DNA from: Arachnopeziza araneosa
Taxonomy: Eukaryota > Ascomycota > Leotiomycetes > Helotiales > Arachnopezizaceae
Direction: 5' to 3'
Length of the DNA stretch: 50,584 bases
Assembly: GCA_003988855.1 (NCBI GenBank)
Contig: QYAI01000199.1
Location: forward strand, 1-50,584
Positions 11,441 through 21,636 of this stretch are shown here, piece after piece. Below the pieces are notes generated by a model. That model was not told the origin of the DNA and did no database searches. It worked only from the letters and a program-made list of their open reading frames with translations. The translations under genes were made by a program, and so were the position numbers. Each line of letters begins with the position of its first letter. Position 1 is the stretch's first letter.

Positions 11441-11586
11441 TCGCAGCTGGCACAGTGTAGAAAATAGTTGACGCAGGGTGGAACCTGAGGCAGAAGTAAC
11501 TGCGCGCCGTGCGAAGTTTTGCCGAGCCATATTCTGCCTGAGGTTCTGCACTACGCCAACTATTTTCTCCGTTGTACCAACTGCGA
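11441..11586. mobile_element. Palindromic (foldback) element with two 55-bp arms
   Basis: The left arm 11441-11495 and right arm 11532-11586 are inverted copies of each other, both 55 bp, with about four fifths of bases matching (shared cores AGAAAATAGTTG and AGGCAGAA). The spacer 11496-11531 is 36 bp and itself GC-rich. No target duplication is obvious. It looks like a small non-autonomous inverted-repeat element or a decayed foldback transposon. It would form a strong stem if transcribed. Confidence 0.6.
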
Positions 11587-11913
11587 CGCGGCTATGGATT
11601 CTATTAGGTGCAGGGACCCGCAGGCTAAGGCTAATTCAAGAAGTCACTTCATAATTACACGTCAAGAATTCCTTCAATAAATATCTAAATTTTCATTTTA
11701 AAGAACCTCCTGCAGCTTCATTTGTATATCTTCTCCTTTTAGTTTACACAATATTCTTGTATTTTTCAATTTCGATTTCATATATGCGGTGTTCTGAGTC
11801 AAAATGATAGCACTTGAGAGCGACGCCACCTTGTTCTTCAAGGAATGTATCCTCACGTTGTCCTGGCCGTCAACATTATCTGACACACGTAGTTCCACCG
11901 TCTCTGCTGCTCT

Positions 11914-13183
11914 CTAGTTTGTGCCAGAAACGGCTGGGTTTACAGATACAACACTGTTTGAAGACACTCCGTTCCCATTAAAAATTCCGCTTGGGGCTGT
12001 CCCATTGCCTGTTGAGTTACCACCTGGTGCCGTTCCATTCCCAGTCATGTTACCCCCAGTAAAAGTGCTAGATGATTGATGCCCACCATCAGCCTGATAT
12101 ACAGCAGCCACAGCATAATAGGAGGACGATGATTGATCAGCGGTCGTGTTGATACCGATTTGAATCCAGGCAAGAAGGCCGTCAGTGACGTCATCACCAA
12201 GATACATGAACTCTGGGAATGGATCATAATCATTTTCGGCTTGGAGAACCGACCACATATCGTCGGCATTGCTGGTGATTGCTTGGGTGTTGGTATTATA
12301 AGGATAAGTAGCTTCAACAGCTGATCGGAGCTCCTCGTTCCAAAACAGTTGCCCAATATGGCTTACAGCACCACCCTGAATCGTTCCGTTCGCAAGAACA
12401 GTAACATTACGATGAGACAACAGATGGGTGTGAGTTGCGCGCCCTTCGTAATGTCCAGGAAAGATTGTCTCGAAACTAGCAACACCATCGGAATCTGTGG
12501 GCTGGATGCCTCGCAGAAAGGTTGTGTCCCATCCAACTTCATTTCCGGTGACAACAATTCCAGAGTAATATCCTGTAGCATTGCAATTCCAAATATCAAC
12601 ATATATCTCTGGTACCGGCTCACAGGTTGTAATATCGAGGTATTGGACTTCGAGATAAAGTGGGATGCCAGCTTGGTCTTCGGTCACCTTCTTTCGGATC
12701 AATTCACCAGTCACATAATATGGACCATCGGTAATTTCAGGGGTGAGAATGCAGGATGTATTTGCGCTGAAGATAGTTGTTTTAGGCGAATTGGCTGTAT
12801 AGCCATAGAAGCAAGTGCCATTATGGTTTTCGGCCTCGTAGGCCTCAAGTGTTGCAAGATCACGGCGGTATTTTTTGCCTTCTAGGATTCCTATCAGTTT
12901 CTAGTGCACTCGAACAGCCAGATAATAACTTACTGGCGGTTATGCCACGTCTTTCGCGTAGCTCGCGAGCAACATCGGCACGACGATTGACAGATCGAGA
13001 AGCTACTTCTCTTGACTCGACCGAGCTGGAGCAGGAATCAAGAGAGCGTTTGGCGGCCGCTGCCATCTGGTTGCGAGCGATGACTTCGCGCTTTATCTGA
13101 GCATGGTCATGATGCTCGCCTGGGTGAGCGATTGCGGAGCTTGTCAGCACTGCGGCTGCAAGAAGCTTGGTAAAATGAACCAT
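11914..13183 (-). CDS. Secreted intradiol ring-cleavage dioxygenase-like protein
   Basis: Two exons, 13183-12934 and 12881-11914, joined by a 52-nt intron (GTAAGT..CTAG), give 405 residues. Residues 1-19 are a signal peptide (MVHFTKLLAAAVLTSSAIA). The catalytic domain shows the intradiol pattern: GPYY with candidate iron-ligand Tyr near 138, a second Tyr in NATGYYSG near 188, and GHYEGRATHTH with Arg231, His234 and His236. The family opens catechols between the two hydroxyls using Fe(III). Secreted fungal members are thought to act on plant phenolics or tannin-like aromatics outside the cell. The C-terminus from about 350 is a low-complexity Gly/Asn/Thr/Ser tail with an 11-residue repeat (GGNxTGNGTAP). 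N-glycosylation sequons are frequent. Intact. Substrate unknown. Confidence 0.85.
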
Positions 13184-13220
13184 GATATGTACTTTTCTGA
13201 ACGATAGGCTCTGAAAACGG

Positions 13221-13232
13221 AAAATATATAAA
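13221..13232 (-). promoter_or_regulatory. TATA-like box of the intradiol-dioxygenase gene
   Basis: On the minus strand this reads TTTATATATTTT and lies about 38-50 bases before the ATG at 13183. Position and sequence fit a core promoter or short leader; the transcription start is not known. Confidence 0.35.
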
Positions 13233-13251
13233 CAAAACACAATCAAGTGAG

Positions 13252-14159
13252 CGTGATAGGTGCGCTGTGGCAGAGAATCTTCTTTGACAGCGTCTTGCCC
13301 CCTTATATCCTATTCTGAGAACACCATAGTTGCTCTACACTTGGAGGTAATGCCAGTCATGATTTAGTGCACGCGCAATTCTTCGAATTTTCGTCACCAC
13401 ATCGTATTCTACTTTCTTGCCATCCAAATATATCGTCTATGATTGGGTTGTTGTTTGCCAAGGCTGAAATTCTCCATAGTTCTATCCATCGAGCCCTGCT
13501 GGTGGTTGGAGAGCTGACGAAGCTGTGGAAATTTGGGGATATACCATGCTCGTCAATCCTATAGTGCTTAGTCCAAGTAGCAACCAACTACTGACTTAGT
13601 TTTCCATCAACACATTGGCCAATTGCGTTTATTTGATTTCTAAAGCGAGTCGCTGGTTACATGGAACGACTCCCGTGGAATCCGTGCGAGAACGACCAGC
13701 CGATTATTGTTATTACCGGGTGCAGCCGATCAGTCTAGACTTGCTAGGAATCGATGTGTAGTTTTGGTGGGATCCGTTCTTCATTGAGTTTTCTGTTGAG
13801 AAGTTTCGATTGGTAGTGGCGTGGACGCCGCGTCATGCAGTTTCATCTCATGCACGTGATATGAAATGATCGAATACCTACCGAGATTCCAGGTCTACTC
13901 TTAAGTCTCAGACGTAGCCATAGAAATAAGAAATACAAGTATTATAGCAAAGATAGATATTAGCCCCAGAATTAAACAGCTTTGAATGTGTTATGGCCTG
14001 CCTCAGGCAGCCCCACTAGCTAGCAGTATTTAGGAGCCACGAGCTCATCCCCTCCTTCTCTCCCCAGAGTCAAACACACCAATGTAGCACAATACAGAAT
14101 TTTCGTCCAGAGACTGCTTGAGTGATATTATAGAATGTTTACAAGTGTAACTTTTACCA
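13252..14159. other. Intergenic, no gene recognised
   Basis: Upstream region of the intradiol gene. The only frames (about 65-76 codons near 13357-13587) lie on opposite strands of the same DNA and show no motif. Confidence 0.4.
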
Positions 14160-14164
14160 GTATC

Positions 14165-14480
14165 TGTAAGGGTTCACGATTGCACGGTCAGAACACGTGA
14201 ATAATGAATCTGTTATTTCAAGAAGGTAAAGATGAAGAGCACCAAGTGCTTGAAGCTTTCTATATATACTCTTCGTACGAGAGGAACGGCCAACACAGTT
14301 CCTGTCGCACGGTCTTCTTTCAATAGACTCTGTCAATAGTCAATCAATAGTTCTATCGATAGTCTTGTTGATAGTTCGGAAGATCGCTCTGCTGATCTTA
14401 TCCCTTTCATCAAAGAAGTCAGCTTCGGGTGCTGCCTCAGTTTCTGCCTAGGTCCTGACCACCGGGTCCAACCCGTGACA
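14165..14480 (-). mobile_element. Solo LTR of a retrotransposon
   Basis: The 316-bp segment begins TGTAAGGGTT and ends AACCCGTGACA on the plus strand, so the ends are imperfect inverted repeats of the TG..CA type. It is flanked on both sides by the perfect 5-bp direct repeat GTATC (14160-14164 and 14481-14485). On the minus strand it has a TATA-like GTATATATAG in the middle, which sets the likely orientation. No gag/pol coding sequence lies next to it, as expected after LTR-LTR recombination. Family (copia or gypsy) cannot be told from the LTR alone. Confidence 0.8.
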
Positions 14481-14485
14481 GTATC

Positions 14486-15359
14486 CCTTTAAGCGGCCGA
14501 AGAGGGTAGACTTCCTCACTAATGAATTTCGCAATCGCTTCTGGGGCGATTTAGGAAACATTAAATAGAAGGTCGGTGCATTTTATTTGCTTTTCGGACC
14601 TAACACGAAATTGCTCAGTGCTAAGCGGACAATTTCTTAGGAGCATGTTTCGATATCAGACATAGCTGTAGACGCAGCACCTACAACACTCAAAACGGCC
14701 GCTTTGAGGATGCTTACCGCGCTTTGAACTTCGCTTTGGAATAGAAGACTACGTGCTAGAACGGGGAGTAGCTTGGACAAGGCGTTTCGTAGGTAGATAT
14801 CAGAGAGATTAAAGTTGAACTGCGTTAAAAACTTATTAGTAAAGCTAAAAGAAATTTGTAAGAGGGGCAAAGAGGGACTCAGGGTCCAAGTCCGAGTGCT
14901 ATCCGTATCCAGTACCATTTATCGATCACATTCTTATTGATATAAGTCGTCTACATTCTTATTGAAATTGCGGAGTGTGGTCCGGTACTGGTCCGATCCC
15001 TGACTGAGGCTCGTCTAGCCGTTACAGTTGCACACTTTCGGACATTGCTTTTAGGTGTAGAGTATAAGTAGTGTTGATGAAATTATGTGGTTGTTTACAT
15101 GCATTGTTTACATTATTCTGATGTTCCTCGCTTACGTCCCATAATTACGGGATCACATGACATACGGGCAGAAGCGTAGTCTGCCACTTCCGTTAACACT
15201 ATACCTTATTTGAATATAATTACGTGTCTACGTGCTTCAATCTGTCTATCACCAGTGGATCTCTGATCTTAACAAGTATTCAGATGTAGATTTGGATTGA
15301 TAAAGATTGATTAGGAATCTCTCGCAGTTCGCTGAGGGCGTTCCCACGTAGTATCCCCA
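14486..15359. other. Intergenic with one unplaced open frame
   Basis: A 93-codon frame on the minus strand (14637-14918) contains a helical-looking stretch (DIYLRNALSKLLPVLARSLLF) but no recognised domain, and ends a short way from the LTR. Nothing else can be supported. Confidence 0.35.
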
Positions 15360-15608
15360 TCACTTTGACCCGTTTTCTGCTTCTCCACCCTTATCACTTT
15401 TCCAGGAGCCAGCGTAGTGGTGTGTAACAAGGGTCGGCCCCTGACCCGTTGGAAACCTGGATTTCATTGCCGCAAACGAATTCCCGGGCAGAATCAAAAC
15501 ATCACCGATCAATTTGGGTTCTAGCAGGCCTGAAATGTTCCTTGCCAACAAGTTAGTAATACCGTTTAGATTCAAGGCCAAGGCAAATGCTTCGGAATGG
15601 CCACGCAA
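15360..15608 (-). pseudogene. Glycosyltransferase family 32-like C-terminal fragment
   Basis: The 82-codon frame includes GDVLILPGNSF and ends with VTHHYAGSWKSDKGGE. A His-His-x-x-Gly-Ser-Trp-Lys block near the C-terminus is typical of GT32 sugar transferases (Och1/Sur1 relatives acting in the Golgi). No catalytic DxD part or membrane anchor can be found upstream, where the sequence is non-coding. So it is best read as a leftover 3' end. It could also be chance resemblance. Confidence 0.35.
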
Positions 15609-16661
15609 TGTTTTGATGCGAGAAGAGAAAAGTGAAGGGAAGAAAGGGCGGAAGGAGGAAAGGCCTTAAATGTCACCAATCGTCTCTTTAATAATTAATT
15701 CCAGGCTCTTTATGATACCCCGCGTCATTCTCTTGGGTCCTGTTATATGGTCATAATCAACGAAATACGAGAAGACGTAGGCTAGAAGGGTGAAGTGAGG
15801 TAGATTTTCGCTCCGGTATGTCACGTGCTATGCGCAGGTGGAGGTGAAAGTAATGACTTGAATTACAGTAAAAGGGTTATAAGCATTTCAAACACTATAA
15901 TTAATCAAGCATAAGGTTCTTCAACTGAGGGTAAGGGCCTTCGTTATACAGTAGCTTCAAAGATAGAGCTCGCGGGATACACGAAACGCGATGATCGTCT
16001 CTGTGGTCAACATGGCATTGATTGAGGTACATATATCTCGTTATTTCTTTCCTATCATCTGCTTTTGAATATCTAGCTATTCCTCACTCGATAACCCCCA
16101 GCATTTGAGGCCCAGCGCCGTGGACTAGCATACTTAGTAGAGCACCGCGGCGGTATTGATGAGCTACATGGATCTTTGAAGATTACGGCGTTTAAGGCAA
16201 TGACTCCTGGAGATGCCCCTGGATTCACCACAGCTGGTGCGAAGAAAACCACAACTAGTAACGTGAGAGTTGGGAGAGAATTCGCTGGGGATCCTAATGG
16301 AGCAGCAGATAACAGTACAAACAGTGCCGTTGCGAAGAATGAAGTTGAACCTAAACCGCTCACGTATAACAAGGTGCTTGATATTCTAATGCCGTAGTAA
16401 GATAAATTGCTAAGTGGTGCACGGACAAAAAGAAAACTTATGTTGAGAAAGTCAGACAGTAGATAGATGTCGTGTAACCGAAAAATAATTAAATTTGAAT
16501 TAGTCAAACCCATCTATGATTATTGGACAGACCTGGCACTAAACAAAAACACACCACTGGCGGCTCTTCGGACCGATATTTACCCTTTAAACGCACACAA
16601 TTAAAAGGTAAGACTATTTCCTTTTGTTTTGTAGAGCTTCAATCTACAATACAATTCATTC
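15609..16661. other. Intergenic, ambiguous frames
   Basis: Frames overlap on both strands at 16073-16513. The minus frame is hydrophobic (FFATALFVLLSAAPLG) and the plus frame (16176-16397) is polar, as expected when one is the shadow of the other. Neither can be assigned. The last 100 bp should contain the promoter of the gene at 16662. Confidence 0.35.
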
Positions 16662-17180
16662 ATGATGGCTGACTCGAACCCTTTGTCGGAGAGCCCAAGC
16701 TCGACTTCAGAGGACATGGAAGCCTCCGCGACCTACCTTCGCAAGCAAAGTGAACTCGACCGCGCCACCTTGAAAGAATATCAGGATGTCGAACGAGAGA
16801 CAGAGATCAAGTGGCAGGATATCATGAGAGCGCAGAAGAATGTAGAAAGAACGGCCGAGATGAAGTGGCAGAACGATATGAAAGTGCAGAATAAAGTAGA
16901 AGGAAAGATAGTTGAATGGCTGAATGACATGAGAGCTAGCGAGATTCAATTTCTTCGTAGCAACGAAGCTATGGAGCTTAATTTCCATCGCACCAACGAA
17001 GCTATGAACCTTCGACACAAAGCCGAGTCGGAAGCCCAGATTCGGCGCGACCAGCACGGAGCTTTGCGGGGTTTTGCCTTTGCCCTTCTAGGAGGAGGTA
17101 TTGTAGGCGGCATCTTCCTTCTTCGAGGCTCTCGTCTTCGAGGCTTTCGTCGACACTTTAGTAAGCTTTTTCAGCTTTAG
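16662..17180 (+). CDS. Coiled-coil protein with C-terminal membrane helix
   Basis: An intronless frame of 172 residues; two adjacent ATGs (16662, 16665) serve equally as start. The N-terminus is Ser-rich. Residues about 25-140 are strongly charged and helical, with a loose internal repeat of EIKWQDxMRAQxxVE type and a second pair NEAMELNFHRTNEAMNLRHK, so a coiled coil is likely. Residues near 144-163 (FAFALLGGGIVGGIFLL) form a glycine-rich membrane helix, followed by a short Arg-rich tail. The arrangement suggests a tail-anchored protein with the coiled coil in the cytosol. Family and role are not recognised. Confidence 0.55.
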   Translation: MMADSNPLSESPSSTSEDMEASATYLRKQSELDRATLKEYQDVERETEIKWQDIMRAQKNVERTAEMKWQNDMKVQNKVEGKIVEWLNDMRASEIQFLRSNEAMELNFHRTNEAMNLRHKAESEAQIRRDQHGALRGFAFALLGGGIVGGIFLLRGSRLRGFRRHFSKLFQL

Positions 17181-17293
17181 ATTAAAGGTAGCACTACTAA
17201 CAAGTTTCTACTTAGACTAGCTCTCCTTTGGCTAATATTGCATTACGGGCGTGGGACCGCTACAGATTCTGGGTCGCAGAACGGAACGACCGC

Positions 17294-17347
17294 AGGCGCT
17301 GGTAGGAAGACATTGCACCCAGGCGTTGGTAGGAAAACATTGCATTT
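17294..17347 (+). repeat. 27-bp tandem repeat, two copies
   Basis: Units starting at 17294 and 17321 share AGGCGxTGGTAGGAAxACATTGCA with few differences. Short non-coding duplication. Confidence 0.6.
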
Positions 17348-17442
17348 CAGGCATACTTCAAAGGCAATAACTGTATCTACCGTCTGCAAAGCCAAAAATT
17401 CCTCTCAAACCTGCCCTTGCCGCCTTTCTGCCTTCTGTGACT

Positions 17443-17466
17443 GTCTCTCTCTCTCTCTCTCTCTCT
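17443..17466 (+). repeat. (CT)n microsatellite
   Basis: About eleven CT units in a row, following a pyrimidine-rich stretch. Confidence 0.9.
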
Positions 17467-17540
17467 CAATTTCGCGCCCATGGAAAACAGACCAGAACGG
17501 ACAGAGAAGGTAGAAAGCCTACAAGCTAGCCAGTTCTTAA

Positions 17541-17944
17541 GGGTCGGTCATACAAAAAGCGAATCGGGTAGGGCTAAATTAGCCTACTCAGCCCTATTCG
17601 CGAATGTCCCACCAAAATAATGAATCGAGCTTTTTGCTCAACTCCCACGAATAGACCCCTCCATTCCTAGCCTTATTATGCTAGTACCACCACCACTTTT
17701 TTTTTTAATAATAATAATAATAATAATAAAAGCCACAACAAAATAAAGCGCTCTCGACGTGTACGACATAAAATACGAAATCGAAACCTCTTATTATTGA
17801 CGTCTGCCATGACTGCTACATTTGTATGAATCGAGCCAAACGCGATCCGATTCAGTCCCTATTCACTTGATTATTCGGTGAAAAGGCCCATTCGAGTAAA
17901 TCTGCTCCATTCGCCGAATATCGATTCACGAGCCAAACAAGCCC
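17541..17944. mobile_element. Candidate MITE flanked by TTAA
   Basis: The 404-bp segment starts GGG and ends CCC and is bounded by TTAA at 17537-17540 and 17945-17948. The ends read AAGGGTCGGTCAT and, from the other strand, AAGGGCTTGTTTGG, then both run into GAATCG-type words. The motif GAATCG or its complement recurs at least five times inside. It also carries a (TAA)n microsatellite. Flanking TTAA would fit a piggyBac-type insertion, but the terminal repeats are weak, so this is a candidate only. Confidence 0.35.
17706..17729 (+). repeat. (TAA)n microsatellite
   Basis: Eight TAA units following a T10 run, inside the candidate MITE. Confidence 0.9.
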
Positions 17945-17948
17945 TTAA

Positions 17949-18867
17949 GCTTGCGCATTATCACATAATTCGGCAATGCAGAAGCTAGCGTTCTGCGCGA
18001 GTCCCAAAATGGCAATTTTGCATTTTTCACTATCAGGCGAGCTTTTTTCTACAGTTGATGAGCTGATACCCCCCAATTGTCACGTGTGACAAGACAAGAT
18101 CTTTCCGTTACATCAGGTGTAGTATTTTGATTGCAAATGCGAGCCATATATCCATCAATGCTTTTCAGGCAGATATTCTGATTGATCTCATATCCGTTCA
18201 TGTCACTTCGTCAGAGGCAGCCCAATATATGGAATGGCCCCGCGGCTGGATCATAAAGTTTACTTTACGTCACATGACCATCCCACGCTCTTTGATCTTC
18301 AACTTCTAGAGCCGTCAGGTATGGTTTCCGTTGTCTGTTTGCAACCCCCACCCCCTTGGCTCCAACAAAGACTAGTATCAACAGCTTTCCTTTGTGAAGG
18401 AGGTTATACAGTGAAATCAAAAGCCAATTTATTTACTGTGGTCATCAAATCCACTTCAAATCAGGTTTCACAAACTACAAATATCGGAAAGGCCCCACGA
18501 ATAAAATTGGAAGTTGAGGTTGAGGAAAAGCCATAGTTGATGTAATTATACGAGGTTCTTTTACACCATCAGAGGCCAACATATCAGTCTTTCAAATTTC
18601 TCGTTTCAAAACCTGTCTGCTAGTATCACGACCGACTTCGATATGAGACGAATAGAGAATAATGCATGGGATCTGGACTACTGGGTTGGTACGCCATCGA
18701 CCTGGCCAATCTTCTATCTCTCGGATCAGATGAGCTGTTACCTGTACCAATCCCCATGGCAAGTCTCCTAGCAGATATGGGCCTTTTAAAAAGTCCTCTC
18801 CGCCGTCGTCCCAGCAATCCAGGATGAGTTCCTCTTTGTATTCATCGCACAATCCATTTATCAAGCT
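17949..18867. other. Intergenic with unplaced frames
   Basis: Frames at 18234-18536 (+) and 18592-18864 (-) have plausible composition but no recognised motif or splice partner. A piece AWDLDYWVGTPSTWPIFYL read on the plus strand near 18660-18720 may be an older part of the membrane-protein remnant that follows. Confidence 0.3.
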
Positions 18868-19230
18868 ATGTTTTTCAGTTTAACACGCTTCGTGGCACAA
18901 AGCATTCAGGACACTTACCGCGACAAAGGAACGGTCATCATCGTGCGGATCCTCGTCTTTGGAATTTTGGGTGGGCTGGTTGGTCAGTTGATAGCAATGA
19001 ATGATATGCAAATGCCGGGTCGTCGTGGGCTGAGAGATAAGGTGGTCGAAAATTTTGATGACGGTACTTATTAGATGGTGTTTGTGATATATGTGATTTG
19101 TGTTTGGGAGTATTGGCTCTTGGAACAGGCTAAGCTTAGTCAAAGGCAAAGGCGTTGGAAGGTGCAATACTATACAGAGGTATTCACGGAAATCGGTCTG
19201 GCGATTTTGTTGGCTTGGTATCTGAGTTAG
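18868..19230 (+). pseudogene. Possible membrane-protein remnant with in-frame stop
   Basis: One frame runs MFFSLTRFVAQSIQDTYRDKG, then a hydrophobic helix (VIIVRILVFGILGGLVGQLIAM), then DNFDD-like polar residues to TAG at 19072-19074. It continues in the same frame with MVFVIYVICVWEYWLLEQ, a basic SQRQRRWK stretch and another helix (IGLAILLAWYLS) ending at TAG 19228-19230. Two or three membrane helices separated by one stop look like a decayed small membrane protein. No family recognised. Confidence 0.3.
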
Positions 19231-19498
19231 TCGTTTATTATTGGTTAGCTTTAAAATTGCAGCACGAGGTTTTGGAACTGTTCATTTATTATTGCTTATG
19301 GCTGGACTTATACGAGAAAATGATACGAGAAGGTTCATCGTGGGGCTTATGTGTATGTGATGTAGCGCTTAATTTCAAAAGCACGGCTTATAAAAATGAG
19401 AGATCAGAATACTGAGATAGGCGTTAGAGTTCATGACCAGAAAGCTATCCAGCAATTCCAATCAGTCATGTGCTATCTGATAGTATGGAATGCCATCA

Positions 19499-19701
19499 AG
19501 GCGGGCAAAATTCGTCTCCGCCGAAGGAAAAAATCAAAACGGTAAAATGTCAATACTCGTCTTAAACAAGTACTTAAAACTAAAAATGCAGAGCCCTCAA
19601 ACACTCATCTTTATCGTCTAGAGTTTTTATCGACTTTGTAGAGTAAAGATTGTGGTTTTTAAGCTTCGACTTTACGATCTCAAAATGCATTTTGCCCGCC
19701 T
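19499..19701. mobile_element. MITE copy A (203 bp, 13-bp perfect terminal inverted repeats)
   Basis: Ends are AGGCGGGCAAAAT (19499-19511) and ATTTTGCCCGCCT (19689-19701), exact inverted copies. Flanks GCCATCA and GGCATCG may be a decayed target duplication. It has no coding capacity. The interior (TCAATACTCGTCTTAAACAAG ... TTTTTATCGACTTT, AAGCTTCGACTTTACGAT) recurs at 44447-44655, which shows this is a dispersed family. Confidence 0.75.
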
Positions 19702-21636
19702 GGCATCGTCAACATCGGATTAGGCCTGATGACTAAGCATTAGCTGGCCCAATTCAAGCTGTTCTGGCCTTCGGGATGTACCGAGAACCAACAGACACAG
19801 GCGTCCGAATATCGATTGCTTCTACATCTCATTCGGATAGGTAGTCTACTACAAGGATACAATCCTCATCCATCTGGAAACCCTTGCAGGGGCATCGTAA
19901 AAATCCTGTCCCAGTCGCTGATCTGGCTGCATTGCGGTCACATACTCAACTAAAAGGAGTTTGTTGCGGCCGAAATCCATACTCTCGGACCCAGGGGGAC
20001 ACGCCTGAGCCAAAAAGCTTGAGTGCGTGCGCTTTATCTAAATAGAGCAGCCAACTCAAATGCCAAGAGCTGCTCAGCTGAGGCTTCAGACCGGATCAGC
20101 TGGATTCTTGGATCCGGTCAGCGGTGCACAGCAGCATGGGACGCTACCCCAATCAATCTTCTCCCCCAACCCGCAGACGCAGGCTTAGCTGCAGCATCGA
20201 AGTTTCCCATGCTACATCGGATTACTATTTTAGAGTTATCTCAAATCTCCTAGATGCTACGCACAATCTGAACCTAGCTTGAATTCTCCGCTCGGAATCC
20301 GCTATTGGTAACTCGGGTCATACATGTCAGATGCTACATCCCCTTCGTATTTTCTTGGCTTCCATTACCAGAATGTTGCCTAGAATCCTGCAGAATAGTC
20401 CCCCAGGTGATTCGCTACCGGGTTTTAGTCCCTGTCGCCATCCCTCACCGGCTTATGAAGTCCCTCCCGTTCAAGGACGGCATCTCGACTAGGGCGTGAT
20501 CCTTCCCGAGATCAATACGGAAGGTTACACGGTTCTTTGTACCCTTCAAGAACAGGTTTCCCACATCAGCCTTACGCAAAGTAAGAAGATGCCTGAATGT
20601 ATCTTGTGTACTGGCACTCTACACTAGTACAATGTTTAGCTTCTGTATTGTAGCATTTAATTATGCTCACTTATTGAACTAGATTTCGCGGTCGATGATT
20701 TTAACGTGAGCATTCTCATGCACGTTCTAGTAGTCAAGCTCAGCTGCTTACCAGAATCTAAAGTGAGAAAAACTTACATACGGGCGTACCAAGCTCGTAT
20801 AAGTTACCAAACTCCTAGCGTCCCAAAGACCTGAAACCAAATACCGGCCGCATCTTTCAACCATAATTCGGTACCGTATGAACGTCCTTCCTCACTGACC
20901 TCTGTCATCTGAATTTCATTGGGCCGGATTCGAACCGAATTACACTTTATCATAATGCAGTGGAACAGCTCCATGTGAAAGCAGGCTTGCATGCTCATGC
21001 ACTTTGTTAGAGCTTCCATCAGCGGTCCCATGTCAGAAGACGTAGCGTCCCCAAACTCTGGCATCGATTTCAACTTGGACAATGGGATGCAGGCCGGAAA
21101 TGCTCACCCAATCACAGGATTTCCCAATGCCGCATGCTAGGCATGTCAGCTCATTTCGTCCCAAGTCCATCCTCGTGGCACATTCCTACGGCCAATCGGC
21201 TCTGATACTTTGATGTTACGACCACGATTCCTTTGCGACTGCTGCACCCCTTTCTGACCCGCTCTCTTTGGACTATCCAGAAATCTTTACATGTCAAAAC
21301 TTCCTGCGATGTTTGGTATGTTAGACGAGCCGCACCCGTATTGCTCTTCGACTTCATGCTTACACGGGTCGTGTATTTCTTCTGGGAAATCCTCTCGGTC
21401 GTGGGAGACTAATCCAAGTTTCTATACTGCCAAGAACTTTGGAGATGGCTGTTCAGTCTGCTATTATGATTTGTATTGGTTGAAGCAACTAGTTTCTTCA
21501 AAATCTCTGCCAATATCCCTGAATTGTCGTCCTAGAGCAGCAACTATAAAGCTCTTGTTCCTTGTCCTGTTTTCCTACCTCAAAGCTCACTCACTGGAGT
21601 AAACAAGACATTATCCACTTCAACTTGCCTAACAAT
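19702..21636. other. Intergenic with degenerate coding scraps on the minus strand
   Basis: On the minus strand, 20580-20455 reads KADVGNLFLKGTKNRVTF then RIDLGKDHALVEMPSLNG before a stop, and 20804-21082 gives a 92-codon frame ending LWLKDAAGIWFQVFGTLG. Both look like protein-coding composition but cannot be joined or assigned. They may be pieces of one dead gene. The last 200 bp should hold the peroxidase promoter. Confidence 0.3.

Noticed and set aside
16073..16513. 146-codon hydrophobic frame on the minus strand
   Set aside because: Overlaps a plausible polar frame on the other strand, has no signal peptide at its start and no recognised motif.
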